Shown one piece after another: positions 25,843 to 34,867 of a stretch of 45,097 nucleotides of DNA. Source of the stretch: an uncultured Clostridia bacterium (GTDB lineage Bacteria; Bacillota; Clostridia; Lachnospirales; Lachnospiraceae); the NCBI GenBank assembly GCA_947174885.1, contig CAMWKO010000021.1, positions 1 to 45,097 on the forward strand, written 5' to 3'. The position numbers were made by a program, and so were the translations under genes. The notes beneath the pieces are model-generated. The model had not been told where the DNA came from and did not search any database. It saw only the letters and a list, made by a program, of their open reading frames with translations. Each line of letters begins with the position of its first letter. Position 1 is the first letter of the stretch.

Positions 25843-27890
25843 TATAAATCTCCTTCTTCAATCATATTTTTAACTACACTTATAACGAGGTTCTTAGCCT
25901 CATCGAGTTCATAACCCTCCAGCTGCGCACCTGCCACACTTGCATGACCACCGCCACCGATTTTTTCCATTATAAGCTGCACATTAACATCTGTAATACT
26001 TCTTGCACTTACATATATCTTATCATTATATTTTGTAAGCACAAATGAAGCCTTTATATCATTTACATTTAATAACTCATTCGCTGCCTGAGCACATACA
26101 ACCGTAGGACTTTCCACACCCTCTGAAGGACAATCTGAAATAACATACTGCTCACAGAATACTTCTGCTCTGGAAACTGTTATAGCCCTTGTCTTAAATT
26201 CTTCAATATTATTTCTAAACATCATTCTCACACGCGTAACATCAGCACCGCTTCTTCTCAAATATGCCGCTGCTTCAAAGGTTCTGACACCTGTCTTTTG
26301 TGAAAAATTGTTGGTATCTATCATAATACCACCATACATTGCATCCGCCTCTATCTGTTTAAGTTTAATACCATCCTGAATATACTGTAAAATTTCAGCA
26401 ACCATTTCACATGTAGAAGAAGCATATGGCTCTACATATGATAATAAAGCATTTTCAATACCATCTGTTGTCTGTCTGTGATGGTCAAGTACTACTATCG
26501 ACTTGCAGTGCTGTAACAGTTCCGGACACTCTGTATAGCTTACCCTGTTTACATCAACTACTATAACTATTGTGCTGCCATCTACCATATCAAGAGCATC
26601 TGCACTTGATATAATCAGATTTTCTTCATAATCTTCACTTCCAAGGACCCTGTCAACCATTGGTCTTAGTGACGTAGTAATTTCATTTAAAACAATATGT
26701 GCCTTTTTACCCATCTGCTTCATAGCTCTATATAGACCAAGTGCGGAACCGAAAGAATCGATATCACCTATCTGATGTCCCATTATGATTACTCTGTCTT
26801 TATTTCCAAGTAATTCTCTAAGTGCATGTGCCTTAACCCTTGCCTTAACACGGGTATTTTTTTCAACCTGTTTTGACTTTCCTCCATAGTAGTATATAGA
26901 ATCATTATCCTTTACTACTGCCTGTTCACCGCCTCTGCCTAATGCAAGATCCATAGCTATTCGTGAATATTCACAATTTTGAACATAACTATCACCATGA
27001 ACACCTAGTCCAATACTAATAGTTACATCCATTTCATTACCAATATTTACATTTTTAACTTCATCAATAATGGAAAATTTCGATGCTCTGAGTCCGTCCA
27101 GATATTTATACATAAATGCTATAAAATACTTGTCTTTCTCTATCTTTCGTACAATACCGTCTATATTAGATGCAAATTGATTAATCTTTCTGTCTATAAG
27201 TGCAGATAATAATGAACGCTTAACATCCTCAACACTTTCTAATGCTTCCTCATAGTTATCTATATATATAAGACCTGCAACCATTTTCTGGTCTTCATTT
27301 TCTTTCTTTAACTGCTTTTCTTCTGTAATATCAAATAAATAAAATACGATTAAGAACTCTTCATCCTTGTTTATATCTAATACCTTTGTAGTACTAAACG
27401 CATTCTGAACACTTATCTTTCTGCATTCCATTCGGTAAGCCTGTTTTTCATATATTATATCTATAACCTTAACATCCTCTTCATCCATAGATATATTTTC
27501 ATTAGTTACCTCTTTAAATATATCTGAGAGTTTCTTACTCTTTATTACATCATCAGGTACGATTTCCTTCAGACCCTTATTGCTCCATAGAATATAACCT
27601 TCGGGATCACACAAACCATATGGCAATACTAAATCATGCAGCAAATCCTTCTGTATCTGCGCATAATCCATCGCAAACCCTACCAAATCCCGCATAATCA
27701 GAGGCTTATTAACAAAATACATAATAATACATACTACTATAAGTATCACTGATGTAGAACCAATAACTATTCCCATTGTAGTATCTGTAAAATAAACACA
27801 AACTCCCGATATTAATAACATTACTCCTATAAAAACAGGAAAAATTAAATGTGTAACTATTCTTCCTTTAAATTTCAATTTGGTATTCAT
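25842..27890 (-). CDS. gdpP: GdpP-family cyclic-di-AMP phosphodiesterase
   Basis: 682 residues. A membrane enzyme that hydrolyses c-di-AMP, a second messenger for potassium, osmotic and cell-wall control. Two membrane helices (11-30, 38-60), a PAS-like sensor (about 85-195), a degenerate GGDEF-like domain (about 200-340), then DHH (365-530) and DHHA1 (about 590-680). Metal and catalytic residues are in place: His372, Asp376 and Asp378 (GHQIGDIDS), Asp446, Asp469-His470-His471, Asp525, and [20 protein letters not shown] lies before the ATG. It heads the gdpP-rplI-dnaB operon. Confidence 0.95.
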   Translation of the reverse strand: MNTKLKFKGRIVTHLIFPVFIGVMLLISGVCVYFTDTTMGIVIGSTSVILIVVCIIMYFVNKPLIMRDLVGFAMDYAQIQKDLLHDLVLPYGLCDPEGYILWSNKGLKEIVPDDVIKSKKLSDIFKEVTNENISMDEEDVKVIDIIYEKQAYRMECRKISVQNAFSTTKVLDINKDEEFLIVFYLFDITEEKQLKKENEDQKMVAGLIYIDNYEEALESVEDVKRSLLSALIDRKINQFASNIDGIVRKIEKDKYFIAFMYKYLDGLRASKFSIIDEVKNVNIGNEMDVTISIGLGVHGDSYVQNCEYSRIAMDLALGRGGEQAVVKDNDSIYYYGGKSKQVEKNTRVKARVKAHALRELLGNKDRVIIMGHQIGDIDSFGSALGLYRAMKQMGKKAHIVLNEITTSLRPMVDRVLGSEDYEENLIISSADALDMVDGSTIVIVVDVNRVSYTECPELLQHCKSIVVLDHHRQTTDGIENALLSYVEPYASSTCEMVAEILQYIQDGIKLKQIEADAMYGGIMIDTNNFSQKTGVRTFEAAAYLRRSGADVTRVRMMFRNNIEEFKTRAITVSRAEVFCEQYVISDCPSEGVESPTVVCAQAANELLNVNDIKASFVLTKYNDKIYVSARSITDVNVQLIMEKIGGGGHASVAGAQLEGYELDEAKNLVISVVKNMIEEGDL

Positions 27891-28085
27891 ATTTTCTCCA
27901 TAACAACAATAATTGCATTTGGTAATATCTTATCACATTTAATTCCATTTTTAAAGCAATATATGTTATATAGTTTTTGTATTTTTATTTTATGCTTCAT
28001 AAACTCCTGCTGACATTAGCAGTATGGACATATTGAACAGAAAGTATATATAAAGTCTGCTTGGCTTTGGCTCTTTGCTTGCGGT

Positions 28086-28110
28086 AATAAAAACACGGAA
28101 ACCTAGAATA
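28086..28110. repeat. Diverged family A arm
   Basis: AATAAAAACACGGAAACCTAG resembles the right arm core AAATAAAAAATACGGAAACTCAAG of the 8320-8466 element. A weak left-arm-like stretch lies near 27970-27995 and a small hairpin (CTGCTGACATTAGCAG) near 28007-28022. Probably an old copy. Confidence 0.35.
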
Positions 28111-28114
28111 TATA

Positions 28115-28885
28115 CTAATATCCACTATTTGTTTTGAAGTTTGTGGTATTACTACTTGTATTATTATAAGTTGTATTTGTACTGTTTTTATATTCTAAAA
28201 TTCCCATAGCAATGGCATTTGCCATTTCCTCCTGATAACTGTCATCTAAAAGTTTTTTCCTTTCTTCGGGATTAGTCAGAAAACCACACTCCACAATGAC
28301 TGCCGGTGCTGAAACATTTAACAATATGTAATAGCTGTCATTAGCCTTATGCATTCTTTCATTGCTCTTATCTATACTGCTCTTTATTGAATTTTGAATT
28401 ATTCCTGCCAGCTTTTCTCCCTCAGTTGAGTGTTCATAAAAAAACACCTGAGCTCCTTTTACATTCTGTGAAGAATAGCTATTCTGATGTATACTTACCA
28501 AAATATCCGCACCGCAATTATTTATAATATTACACCTGTTTTTCATATCAGCTACTTTTTTATTGCTATCTGTTTCTGCATATAAGCCAACATCCTCACT
28601 TCTTGTCAGCACTACCTCTATACCATTTTCTTCCAATATCTTTTTTAGCTTTAATGTAATACTTAAATTAATATCTTTTTCATATACATCACCCACTATT
28701 TTCCCTGGATCATTTCCTCCATGTCCTGCATCTATAACTACTATATATCTGTTTTCATCAGTCATGCTTACTGTGATTAATCCTGCACTGCTACCAAGAG
28801 CATACATTGTAACTAAAAGCGCTATAACCATTGCTATTTTAAAATAATTCTTCTTTTCAGCGACAATTTTTTTTAATATATCCAT
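28115..28885 (-). CDS. CwlD-like N-acetylmuramoyl-L-alanine amidase
   Basis: 256 residues. A zinc amidase (Amidase_3) that cuts the MurNAc-L-Ala bond in peptidoglycan. A membrane anchor lies at about 13-35. Zinc ligands are visible as the His of IDAGHGGNDPG, the Glu of VYEKDINLS and the His of SIHQNSY; the catalytic Glu lies in VIVECGFLTNPEE. In spore formers, CwlD makes muramic-delta-lactam in the cortex. A Ser/Thr/Asn-rich tail follows. I chose the ATG at 28885; a TTG four codons upstream is possible, and neither has a strong ribosome site. Same strand as, and about 110 bases after, the GH18 gene. Confidence 0.88.
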   Translation of the reverse strand: MDILKKIVAEKKNYFKIAMVIALLVTMYALGSSAGLITVSMTDENRYIVVIDAGHGGNDPGKIVGDVYEKDINLSITLKLKKILEENGIEVVLTRSEDVGLYAETDSNKKVADMKNRCNIINNCGADILVSIHQNSYSSQNVKGAQVFFYEHSTEGEKLAGIIQNSIKSSIDKSNERMHKANDSYYILLNVSAPAVIVECGFLTNPEERKKLLDDSYQEEMANAIAMGILEYKNSTNTTYNNTSSNTTNFKTNSGY

Positions 28886-28994
28886 ATATAAACACAACTC
28901 TATTTTTTTATATTAATATGATTATATTAACCCAAAAAGAACTGTATTTCTTTAAAATAATGGATTTTACAATTTTACATCCTAACCTTTAAAC

Positions 28995-30755
28995 CTACTG
29001 CCCATTTACATATTCGTCAATTATTTCCCATATATCATTTATCTCTAATCCTAACTTCCAGCAAGCCACTCCACCCAGATTGTATTCCTTCATTACTTCG
29101 ATTTTCTTTCTGATAGACTCCTGCTCCTCTAACCATATACGATATGTAATACCCTCTTCTTTATATTCGGCATAATACTGCCCTAAATCCTCCAACCATA
29201 CTATATTGGCACTATGCTCATTTACATATCTTTTTGCTGTTCCCATGCCTACTGCAAAGCTATCTAATGAGTAATTTCCAAATATGCTGTCCTCTATAAT
29301 TTCATCATCTTCGTCTGACAATTCCTCCGGTGTTTCACTCCAAATTCTTGTATAGAACGGTATAGCATTTATAACTCTTGATGCTTCAACCTCCATTAAT
29401 GTATCGGTTATTCCTGATGTAACAAAATTTATTGAAGCTGTAGAGCCTGCCTGACCACATCCTGCCCAATGCTCATCATATCCCATTACAATCACATAAT
29501 CCGCAGCCTCCCCCACGGAAGTTCTGTCATAGTACATATTGCTTGCTATAGGTACATACATATCAACCGATAGTACAATATCCCTTTCTCTGCACTCAAT
29601 AGACAGTTCTCTTATAAACTGAATATAAGCTTCTCCATATGTAGATGATATTTTTTCAAAATCAATATTTATACCATCCATTCCTGTTGCGCTTACTTCC
29701 AATAAAAGATTTGATATAAGCTCCCGCCTTGACGAGGTCTTTGATAATACTTCATTTATATAATATATGTTATTTTCATCATCATAATTAAAATCACTAA
29801 TAAGTCCCCATACTTCCATACCCATTGAATGTGCCATATCTACATAGCTTTTTGATGATAATGACGTAAAATTACCATTTGCATCACTTATCTGATACCA
29901 AGTAGGTGAAACTACATTTAAACCTTTAGTTTCAGAAACCAAGTCATTCAAAGAGCCATTATCCGCACTGCTTCCAAGTTGATGCCAACCAAGACAAATC
30001 TTATAATCTCTCACGGTATGTTCATATACCATGGATTCATAATATAACTCAATAAATTTCTCTGTACGATCACCTAATATTTCATTCTTAACATAGCCTG
30101 TTATACCTGTCTTATTTGCAACCTTTGAATATTCTCCTGCATCATCTACAAAATATAAGGTTTCTCCCTTTTTTATATCAAGTAATATCTCTGACATGGA
30201 ATCAGGCTCATATCTAAGCTTTCCATCATCATTAACTTCAATTAATGTATTGTTAAGAGTTGTACAGATAACCAGTCTGTTTGGATTTTCTGCAATTTCA
30301 TACTTTACATTATTTGACATAAGCAGACAATAATCAAAGGATATATATACTACATCATCTACTTTAATAGATGTAGCCTTTTCAAATGACTGTTTAACTG
30401 AATTCTTTTCATAAGATGTACTTCCGATTTCACTATCAATTATTTCATCAGGAGTAGTATATATTACTAAATTCTCGATATCATCTACATAAAACTTTTT
30501 ATTTATTTTACTTCTTACAATATCATAAGGAATGTATATTCCGTCTTCACCCTTTATAATACCAAGCCCCATTATGTTATTATCAATTACTATTGCACAC
30601 GAAGTATTACCTCCGATATCCTCTATGTTAAAATATTTGGACAAGTCCATATATGTATTGTTTTCGCTATTTTTTATTCCACAAGCAGCACAAATAAATA
30701 AAGTCATAAATAACAGCATGGAAATGCAGTAAATCCTAGTCACTTTTGTTTTCAT
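28995..30755 (-). CDS. GH18-family glycoside hydrolase lipoprotein
   Basis: 586 residues. Signal peptide with a lipobox-like ICAAC (Cys25). Middle region (about 40-190) is a beta-rich domain with copper amine oxidase-N-like appearance, then an SH3-like segment (KKGETLYFVDDAGEYSKV) and a GH18 barrel from about 255 with DGINIDFE, the DxxDxDxE catalytic motif ending in the acid Glu. Spore and cell-wall GH18 enzymes such as SleL/YaaH cut GlcNAc bonds in peptidoglycan, which suits the adjacent amidase. GGAGGT lies 9 bases before the ATG at 30755; an in-frame start at 30806 has no site. Substrate is inferred. Confidence 0.85.
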   Translation of the reverse strand: MKTKVTRIYCISMLLFMTLFICAACGIKNSENNTYMDLSKYFNIEDIGGNTSCAIVIDNNIMGLGIIKGEDGIYIPYDIVRSKINKKFYVDDIENLVIYTTPDEIIDSEIGSTSYEKNSVKQSFEKATSIKVDDVVYISFDYCLLMSNNVKYEIAENPNRLVICTTLNNTLIEVNDDGKLRYEPDSMSEILLDIKKGETLYFVDDAGEYSKVANKTGITGYVKNEILGDRTEKFIELYYESMVYEHTVRDYKICLGWHQLGSSADNGSLNDLVSETKGLNVVSPTWYQISDANGNFTSLSSKSYVDMAHSMGMEVWGLISDFNYDDENNIYYINEVLSKTSSRRELISNLLLEVSATGMDGINIDFEKISSTYGEAYIQFIRELSIECRERDIVLSVDMYVPIASNMYYDRTSVGEAADYVIVMGYDEHWAGCGQAGSTASINFVTSGITDTLMEVEASRVINAIPFYTRIWSETPEELSDEDDEIIEDSIFGNYSLDSFAVGMGTAKRYVNEHSANIVWLEDLGQYYAEYKEEGITYRIWLEEQESIRKKIEVMKEYNLGGVACWKLGLEINDIWEIIDEYVNGQ

Positions 30756-30894
30756 TCTTATGTACCTCCAATATTGTACAGATTCTTTCCATAAAAATAT
30801 TCTCAAATATCACACAGTGCCAGTCCTTAATATTTACACTGTTTACGACTCATAGACATTTGTATTATGAAAACAGTTATATAAATATTTTTAC

Positions 30895-31115
30895 AAGACA
30901 TTTTATCATAAAACCATAAAATGATTTATGTTCTTCCTTTACTGCCTCGTGGATAAAATCCAACATAAAATTGCTTGTCAATTTTATGGGCCATACACCA
31001 TAAATCCACTCGGTACATCGAGTTATAAATAACTCGATGTTATTATATCATAAGCACAGCTTATGATTATCCGCAGTCGCCAAATGAGCGTGTAAACGCC
31101 CTCACTTGGCTCGTT
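30895..31115. repeat. Cluster of perfect palindromes
   Basis: Consecutive stems on the plus strand: TGGAT-AAA-ATCCA (about 30952-30964), CATAAAATTG-CTTGT-CAATTTTATG (about 30964-30988), ACATCGAGTTAT-AAAT-AACTCGATGT (31016-31040), ATCATAAGC-ACA-GCTTATGAT (31048-31068) and GCCAAATGAGCG-TGTAAA-CGCCCTCACTTGGC-like (31080-31112). The third shares about 38 bases with the palindrome before pth (on the other strand). Content of the 684-base gap 30756-31439 together with nothing else recognised. Confidence 0.6.
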
Positions 31116-31439
31116 GCCTATATTATATCATACTAAATTTATCTCGTCATTAAGTTTTCTTGTTTTCCCGCCTCCCATAAATCAATAACAGCACTTGTGA
31201 GAAACCTGATATTATTGATTCCCGATGTTTATGCCCATCTAAGCTATCTTAATACACTTATATTTTACTAAATTGTATCCTTTACTATTTACCACTTTCT
31301 TTCTAAAAATTCAAAACTTCAAGTTACTGTGTAATTATGCCATTTAAATACGTTGCAAAAATAAATTAAATCTATATATATCTATGATTGTAGATATTTC
31401 AATATGATATATTATTCCACTAAACGACTAATCACCTAT

Positions 31440-32054
31440 TTATATTATATTTTCAAAAAATTCTAAGCTGATATTTGTCACTTTCATAGAATTTTCAATG
31501 TATGGCATTTGTACCATATTTATCCTTCTATATTTTTTCACCTCTCTTTTTGTTCCTTGCACAATATAGAGCCATGTCCTGCTATCCTCTAAATCTTTAA
31601 GGCTGGACATCATTCTGTTAGAGCTTTCAAGCTTCCAGGCTTGTAAAGAAATAATTACAATTTTATAGATGTTTTTAACGAAATCTTCTATTTTCTCTTT
31701 ACTTGTCTTTCCGTAATCTATAATAATATAATCATATTCCTTCACATATATGTCCACAAGACAGATATTCTCATAGTAGTCTATTTTGTCTTCCTTTAAA
31801 ACTCCGGTCTTGTTCATATCTGATTTACTATAATCTGCAATTTTTTTATATGTACTGTCACTATTTCTATTGCTACTATACATGACAACAGCAATCCTCT
31901 TATGGTATATCTCTGCCAGATATGTAGCCAGTGATATAGAAACAGTAGTAACACCTATTGAGCGGTCTGCTCCCATAATACCAATAGTTTTTGTTTTACT
32001 TTCTGAAAAATCTACCAGTAAATGATGCTTTTTTCTCTTTTTTACAGACAGCAC
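31440..32054 (-). CDS. Degenerate MinD/TadZ-like P-loop protein
   Basis: 204 residues, related to SIMIBI-class ATPases such as MinD, ParA and CpaE/TadZ. The Walker A region reads TIGIMGADRSIGVTTVSISL; the P-loop Lys is replaced (GVTT), as occurs in TadZ-like proteins, so normal ATP hydrolysis is doubtful. DYIIIDYGKT follows as the Walker B region, and IVIISLQAWK. The gene overlaps the kinase gene by 59 bases in another frame. The listed start is GTG at 32054, but its ribosome site GGGAGG runs into the GTG, so the true start may be a few codons down (CTG is next); the boundary is uncertain. No pilus genes lie nearby. Confidence 0.65.
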   Translation of the reverse strand: MLSVKKRKKHHLLVDFSESKTKTIGIMGADRSIGVTTVSISLATYLAEIYHKRIAVVMYSSNRNSDSTYKKIADYSKSDMNKTGVLKEDKIDYYENICLVDIYVKEYDYIIIDYGKTSKEKIEDFVKNIYKIVIISLQAWKLESSNRMMSSLKDLEDSRTWLYIVQGTKREVKKYRRINMVQMPYIENSMKVTNISLEFFENII

Positions 32055-33396
32055 CTCCCTTTAAAATATCCTTAAAAAGATTATTAAATATAAGTCTGTC
32101 TTCATCCTTCAGCTTTGTATCTGCCGGTATATAGTGCATAATTTGTCCCATTAAACCTGTATTCCTTGTAATGTACTTCAGTCTGTGTTCATCACATAAA
32201 TTGAAAATAATCTCCTCCACATTGTCAAAGTCAATATCACTTTCTTTAATATTATCAATTTCCCATTCACTGCTGCCACTTATAAGATATAAAAATTCTC
32301 CATACGACTTATCCCTTTTATATACACCCTCATCCCTTATGAGGATTTTATAGTCAAAATCCATCTCTACATTTTCACTATATTTAGGTATTAAGTCTAA
32401 TGAATCAAGCTTAAAAACTCCATTTATATATCTGCAGCACTTATTCGACTTTACATATTTTCGTATATGATTTGAAGTATTATTTTCCTCGTATGCAATA
32501 TCATATCCTGATTTCTTTAAAAATCTGCACATAAGCAACGCTATATGCGTTGTTCCTACTTTACTCTCTATACCTGCCACTGAAATGATGAGAGGTTTAT
32601 TTTCTAATAAAGCCTTTGTTTTTTTATTTTTTAATGAATTTAATTGGAATAATAACTTATCTGCACTTTCAAACCGATACAAACTGTCAGTTTCAAGGCA
32701 TCTAAGTATGATTTGTTTGAATTTTTGTGAAATGTTATCATTTAATCTAAGATGTGCATCTTTATTACTAAGTGGCATACCTGTTGCCATAAAAAATAAT
32801 ATAGCACCTATTCCATAAATATCTGTTGTTTTTCCAATATCCTTACCTGTATATTGTTCCGGCGATGCATAACCGAGTGTTCCCAATATATTTTTTCTTT
32901 CATCTGCTGCCTCTGTTATGGAACTTCCAAAATCAACTAAATATAATTTATTATCAGATATAATAATATTTTGCGGCTGTAAATCAAGAAATAGAATGGG
33001 ATTTGGAACCCTTGAATGCAGATAAGAAATAACTTTTGTCAGCTGAATACCATAATCAATAATTATGTCTTCTGTTACCCTGCCTGCTTTAGAATTTGTA
33101 ACAAACTCATATAAATTCACACCTTCTATATATTCTTCAATAATATAGTAAAAAATATCATCTTCATATATGTCATATATTATGGGTATATTATTATGGT
33201 GAATTTTTTTTAGAGCATCAAGTTCAAAGAAAAAACTTTCAGTATAATTAGAATTTTTTAAAACCTCCTTAATTACCCTATTTGTATGCATAGCTATATG
33301 CTCTGCTAAATATACACTACCGCCCTCGCTTTCATGTAGTTTGAATAAAATCCTGTATTTGTTAAAAAAAATCTTCTCCTCGTATTCTTCTGTGAT
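31996..33396 (-). CDS. Serine/threonine kinase fused to a degenerate MinD/TadZ-like domain, ATC start
   Basis: 466 residues if translation starts at ATC 33396. Kinase part (1-295): glycine loop ESEGGSVYLAEH, Lys in RVIKEV, FELDAL (helix C Glu), the catalytic loop FLDLQPQN (Asp kept, HRD and the Lys changed), VDFGS and ASPEQ. C-terminal part (from about 315) has a Walker-like GIESKVGTTHIA lacking the P-loop Lys. No membrane helix or PASTA repeats. Downstream ATG 33291 would remove the glycine loop, and no ATG, GTG or TTG lies between the in-frame stop just above and 33291. GGAGG sits 5 bases before ATC, and a good promoter lies at 33437-33465. Targets unknown. Confidence 0.72.
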   Translation of the reverse strand: MTEEYEEKIFFNKYRILFKLHESEGGSVYLAEHIAMHTNRVIKEVLKNSNYTESFFFELDALKKIHHNNIPIIYDIYEDDIFYYIIEEYIEGVNLYEFVTNSKAGRVTEDIIIDYGIQLTKVISYLHSRVPNPILFLDLQPQNIIISDNKLYLVDFGSSITEAADERKNILGTLGYASPEQYTGKDIGKTTDIYGIGAILFFMATGMPLSNKDAHLRLNDNISQKFKQIILRCLETDSLYRFESADKLLFQLNSLKNKKTKALLENKPLIISVAGIESKVGTTHIALLMCRFLKKSGYDIAYEENNTSNHIRKYVKSNKCCRYINGVFKLDSLDLIPKYSENVEMDFDYKILIRDEGVYKRDKSYGEFLYLISGSSEWEIDNIKESDIDFDNVEEIIFNLCDEHRLKYITRNTGLMGQIMHYIPADTKLKDEDRLIFNNLFKDILKGGAVCKKEKKASFTGRFFRK

Positions 33397-33436
33397 AAAT
33401 TCCTCCTTTCAGCTTTTAGAAAAACCTCGTGCTTGT

Positions 33437-33465
33437 ATTATATCCATTCTTTAGTAATATTGCAA
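33437..33465 (-). promoter_or_regulatory. Kinase gene promoter
   Basis: On the minus strand TTGCAA (33465-33460), a 17-base spacer and TATAAT (33442-33437). The transcript would start about 30 bases before the GGAGG site, supporting translation from the ATC at 33396. Confidence 0.7.
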
Positions 33466-33556
33466 TAATTTTTTTAATATTTTTTATTCTTTTTGGTAAT
33501 ATTTTATATAAAGAAGTAAATTCATACTTTTTTAACAATTTTTAAATACAATATTC

Positions 33557-33586
33557 TTTACATACAAATTGATTATAGGTTATACT
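33557..33586 (+). promoter_or_regulatory. mecA promoter
   Basis: TTTACA (33557-33562), 18 bases, TATACT (33581-33586); another -10-like TATAAT at 33588-33593 overlaps. Confidence 0.5.
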
Positions 33587-33598
33587 ATATAATATACT

Positions 33599-33648
33599 AA
33601 GGTTTTTATAACCTTATGTAATAATGTACTTTTACATTATATTTTTTT
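33599..33648 (+). promoter_or_regulatory. Two hairpins in the mecA leader, the second terminator-like
   Basis: AAGGTT-TTTAT-AACCTT (about 33599-33615), then ATAATGTA-CTTT-TACATTAT (33621-33640) followed by A and seven T. Shape is that of an intrinsic terminator or attenuator inside a leader that ends at the mecA ribosome site, though the stem is weak. Confidence 0.4.
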
Positions 33649-33665
33649 GAAATGAGGTGCGTTTT

Positions 33666-34481
33666 ATGAAAATTGAAAAAATAAGTGAAAATCAAATAAA
33701 GTGTACTTTAAATAAATCTGATTTAGCCTCAAGGCAAATTAAACTTAGTGAATTAGCATACGGAAGTGAAAAAGCAAAAAATCTCTTTAGGGATATGATG
33801 CAGCAGGCTTCTCATGAATTAGGCTTTGAAGCAGAGGATATACCTCTTATGATTGAAGCTATTCCTGTTTCCAGCGATTGCATTATATTACTCATTACAA
33901 AAGTAGAGGATCCCGAAGAGCTTGATACACGTTTTTCCAAGTTTGCTCCTTCTGCTGATGATATGGAAGAAATTGAAAGCGATTCCAAGCTTTCTCAGGC
34001 AACAGGTTTATTAGATGTATTTAATCAGGTTAAAGGTGAACTAAAGGATGCTATTGAAAAGGGAGAAGATACATTTATCCCACTTTCAGAAGCTATTTCA
34101 AAGGCAAAAGCCTCAAAAGAAAAGCAGGCAGCCTCAAAAGCTACTGAAAAGGCAGACGATTCACAGCTGGCAAAAAATATTATCAAAATATTCTCTTTTG
34201 GCGAATTAGAAACTATCATTGATGTTTCTTATGTATTAAAGGATATTTACAATGCTGCAAATACCCTATATAAATCTCCTGATAATAACCGATATTTCCT
34301 TGTAGTCAGCAAAGGAAATCACACTATTGAGGATTTTAACAGAGTTTGCAATATATTGCTAGAATATGGCACGATTGAAAGAGGTGCTTTATCAAACGAA
34401 GCATATTATAAAGAACACTTTACTAAGATTATTCCACGTAAGGCTTTACAAAAGCTTGTTATTATAAGAGGTTCAAAATAA
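33666..34481 (+). CDS. mecA: MecA-family ClpC adaptor protein
   Basis: 271 residues. MecA binds substrates and hands them to the ClpCP protease; in Bacillus it restrains competence. The N-terminal domain starts MKIEKISENQIKCTLNKSDL, and the C-terminal ClpC-binding domain reads FSFGELETIIDVSYVL and FLVVSKGN; the two are joined by an acidic/Ala-Lys-rich linker (about 100-165). Somewhat longer than Bacillus MecA (218). The ATG at 33666 has GAGGT 8 bases before; a GTG three codons earlier overlaps that site. Alone on its strand. Convergent with the DUF1858 gene. Confidence 0.88.
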   Translation: MKIEKISENQIKCTLNKSDLASRQIKLSELAYGSEKAKNLFRDMMQQASHELGFEAEDIPLMIEAIPVSSDCIILLITKVEDPEELDTRFSKFAPSADDMEEIESDSKLSQATGLLDVFNQVKGELKDAIEKGEDTFIPLSEAISKAKASKEKQAASKATEKADDSQLAKNIIKIFSFGELETIIDVSYVLKDIYNAANTLYKSPDNNRYFLVVSKGNHTIEDFNRVCNILLEYGTIERGALSNEAYYKEHFTKIIPRKALQKLVIIRGSK

Positions 34482-34495
34482 GAGTACACTTATTT

Positions 34496-34522
34496 AAAGG
34501 TCCGGACGAAATCCGGACCTTT
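34496..34522. terminator. Bidirectional terminator between mecA and the DUF1858 gene
   Basis: AAAGGTCCGGA (34496-34506), loop CGAAA, TCCGGACCTTT (34512-34522), then ATTTTTAT. A strong GC-rich perfect stem between convergent stops. Confidence 0.92.
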
Positions 34523-34532
34523 ATTTTTATAT

Positions 34533-34733
34533 TTATTTTGTAGCTAAATATTCATTGATAGCTGATTCTAATTCATTTGCGTCAAGTCCATGTACCATAC
34601 ATGCCTCTTCTAAAGATTCACCTTGTGCTGATGGGCATCCTATACAATGCATACCTGAACCTAAAAGAATAGGAATAATACCTTGGTCTAACTGAATCAA
34701 CTCACCTATTAGCATATCTTTTGAAATCTGCAT
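34533..34733 (-). CDS. DUF1858-domain small protein
   Basis: 66 residues with the DUF1858 pattern: MQISKDMLIGELIQ, then LLGSGMHCIGCPSAQGESLEEA, including the conserved CxxC (CIGC). The domain is found with hybrid-cluster and other redox proteins and its function is not settled; a thiol redox or metal role is inferred from CxxC. ATG at 34733 has AGGAGG 8 bases upstream; a TTG one codon before is an alternative. Own consensus promoter and a shared terminator with mecA. Confidence 0.85.
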   Translation of the reverse strand: MQISKDMLIGELIQLDQGIIPILLGSGMHCIGCPSAQGESLEEACMVHGLDANELESAINEYLATK

Positions 34734-34763
34734 CAAATTATCCTCCTAATCTGTGATGTTTAA

Positions 34764-34792
34764 ATTATAATATACTTAATTGATATTGTAAA
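34764..34792 (-). promoter_or_regulatory. Promoter of the DUF1858 gene
   Basis: On the minus strand TTTACA (34792-34787), 17-base spacer, TATAAT (34769-34764). Confidence 0.75.
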
Positions 34793-34867
34793 TCTTTATC
34801 CTCCCTTAGTTTACTTATTTTTTTGAGTTTTTGAAGCCGTAATTTTAAAAAATGCAAAACATTCAAT

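Noticed and set aside
25842-27890. Active diguanylate cyclase in the GdpP protein
   Set aside because: The GGDEF-like part lacks a GGDEF motif; family members use the DHH domains as the active part.
31240-31440. Small gene or riboswitch upstream of the GH18 gene
   Set aside because: Only short open frames without ribosome sites and no recognisable riboswitch core.
31996-33396. Kinase gene as a pseudogene because of its lost ATG
   Set aside because: The frame is open, catalytic residues are kept, and a promoter plus GGAGG precede the ATC; decay is less likely than a rare start.
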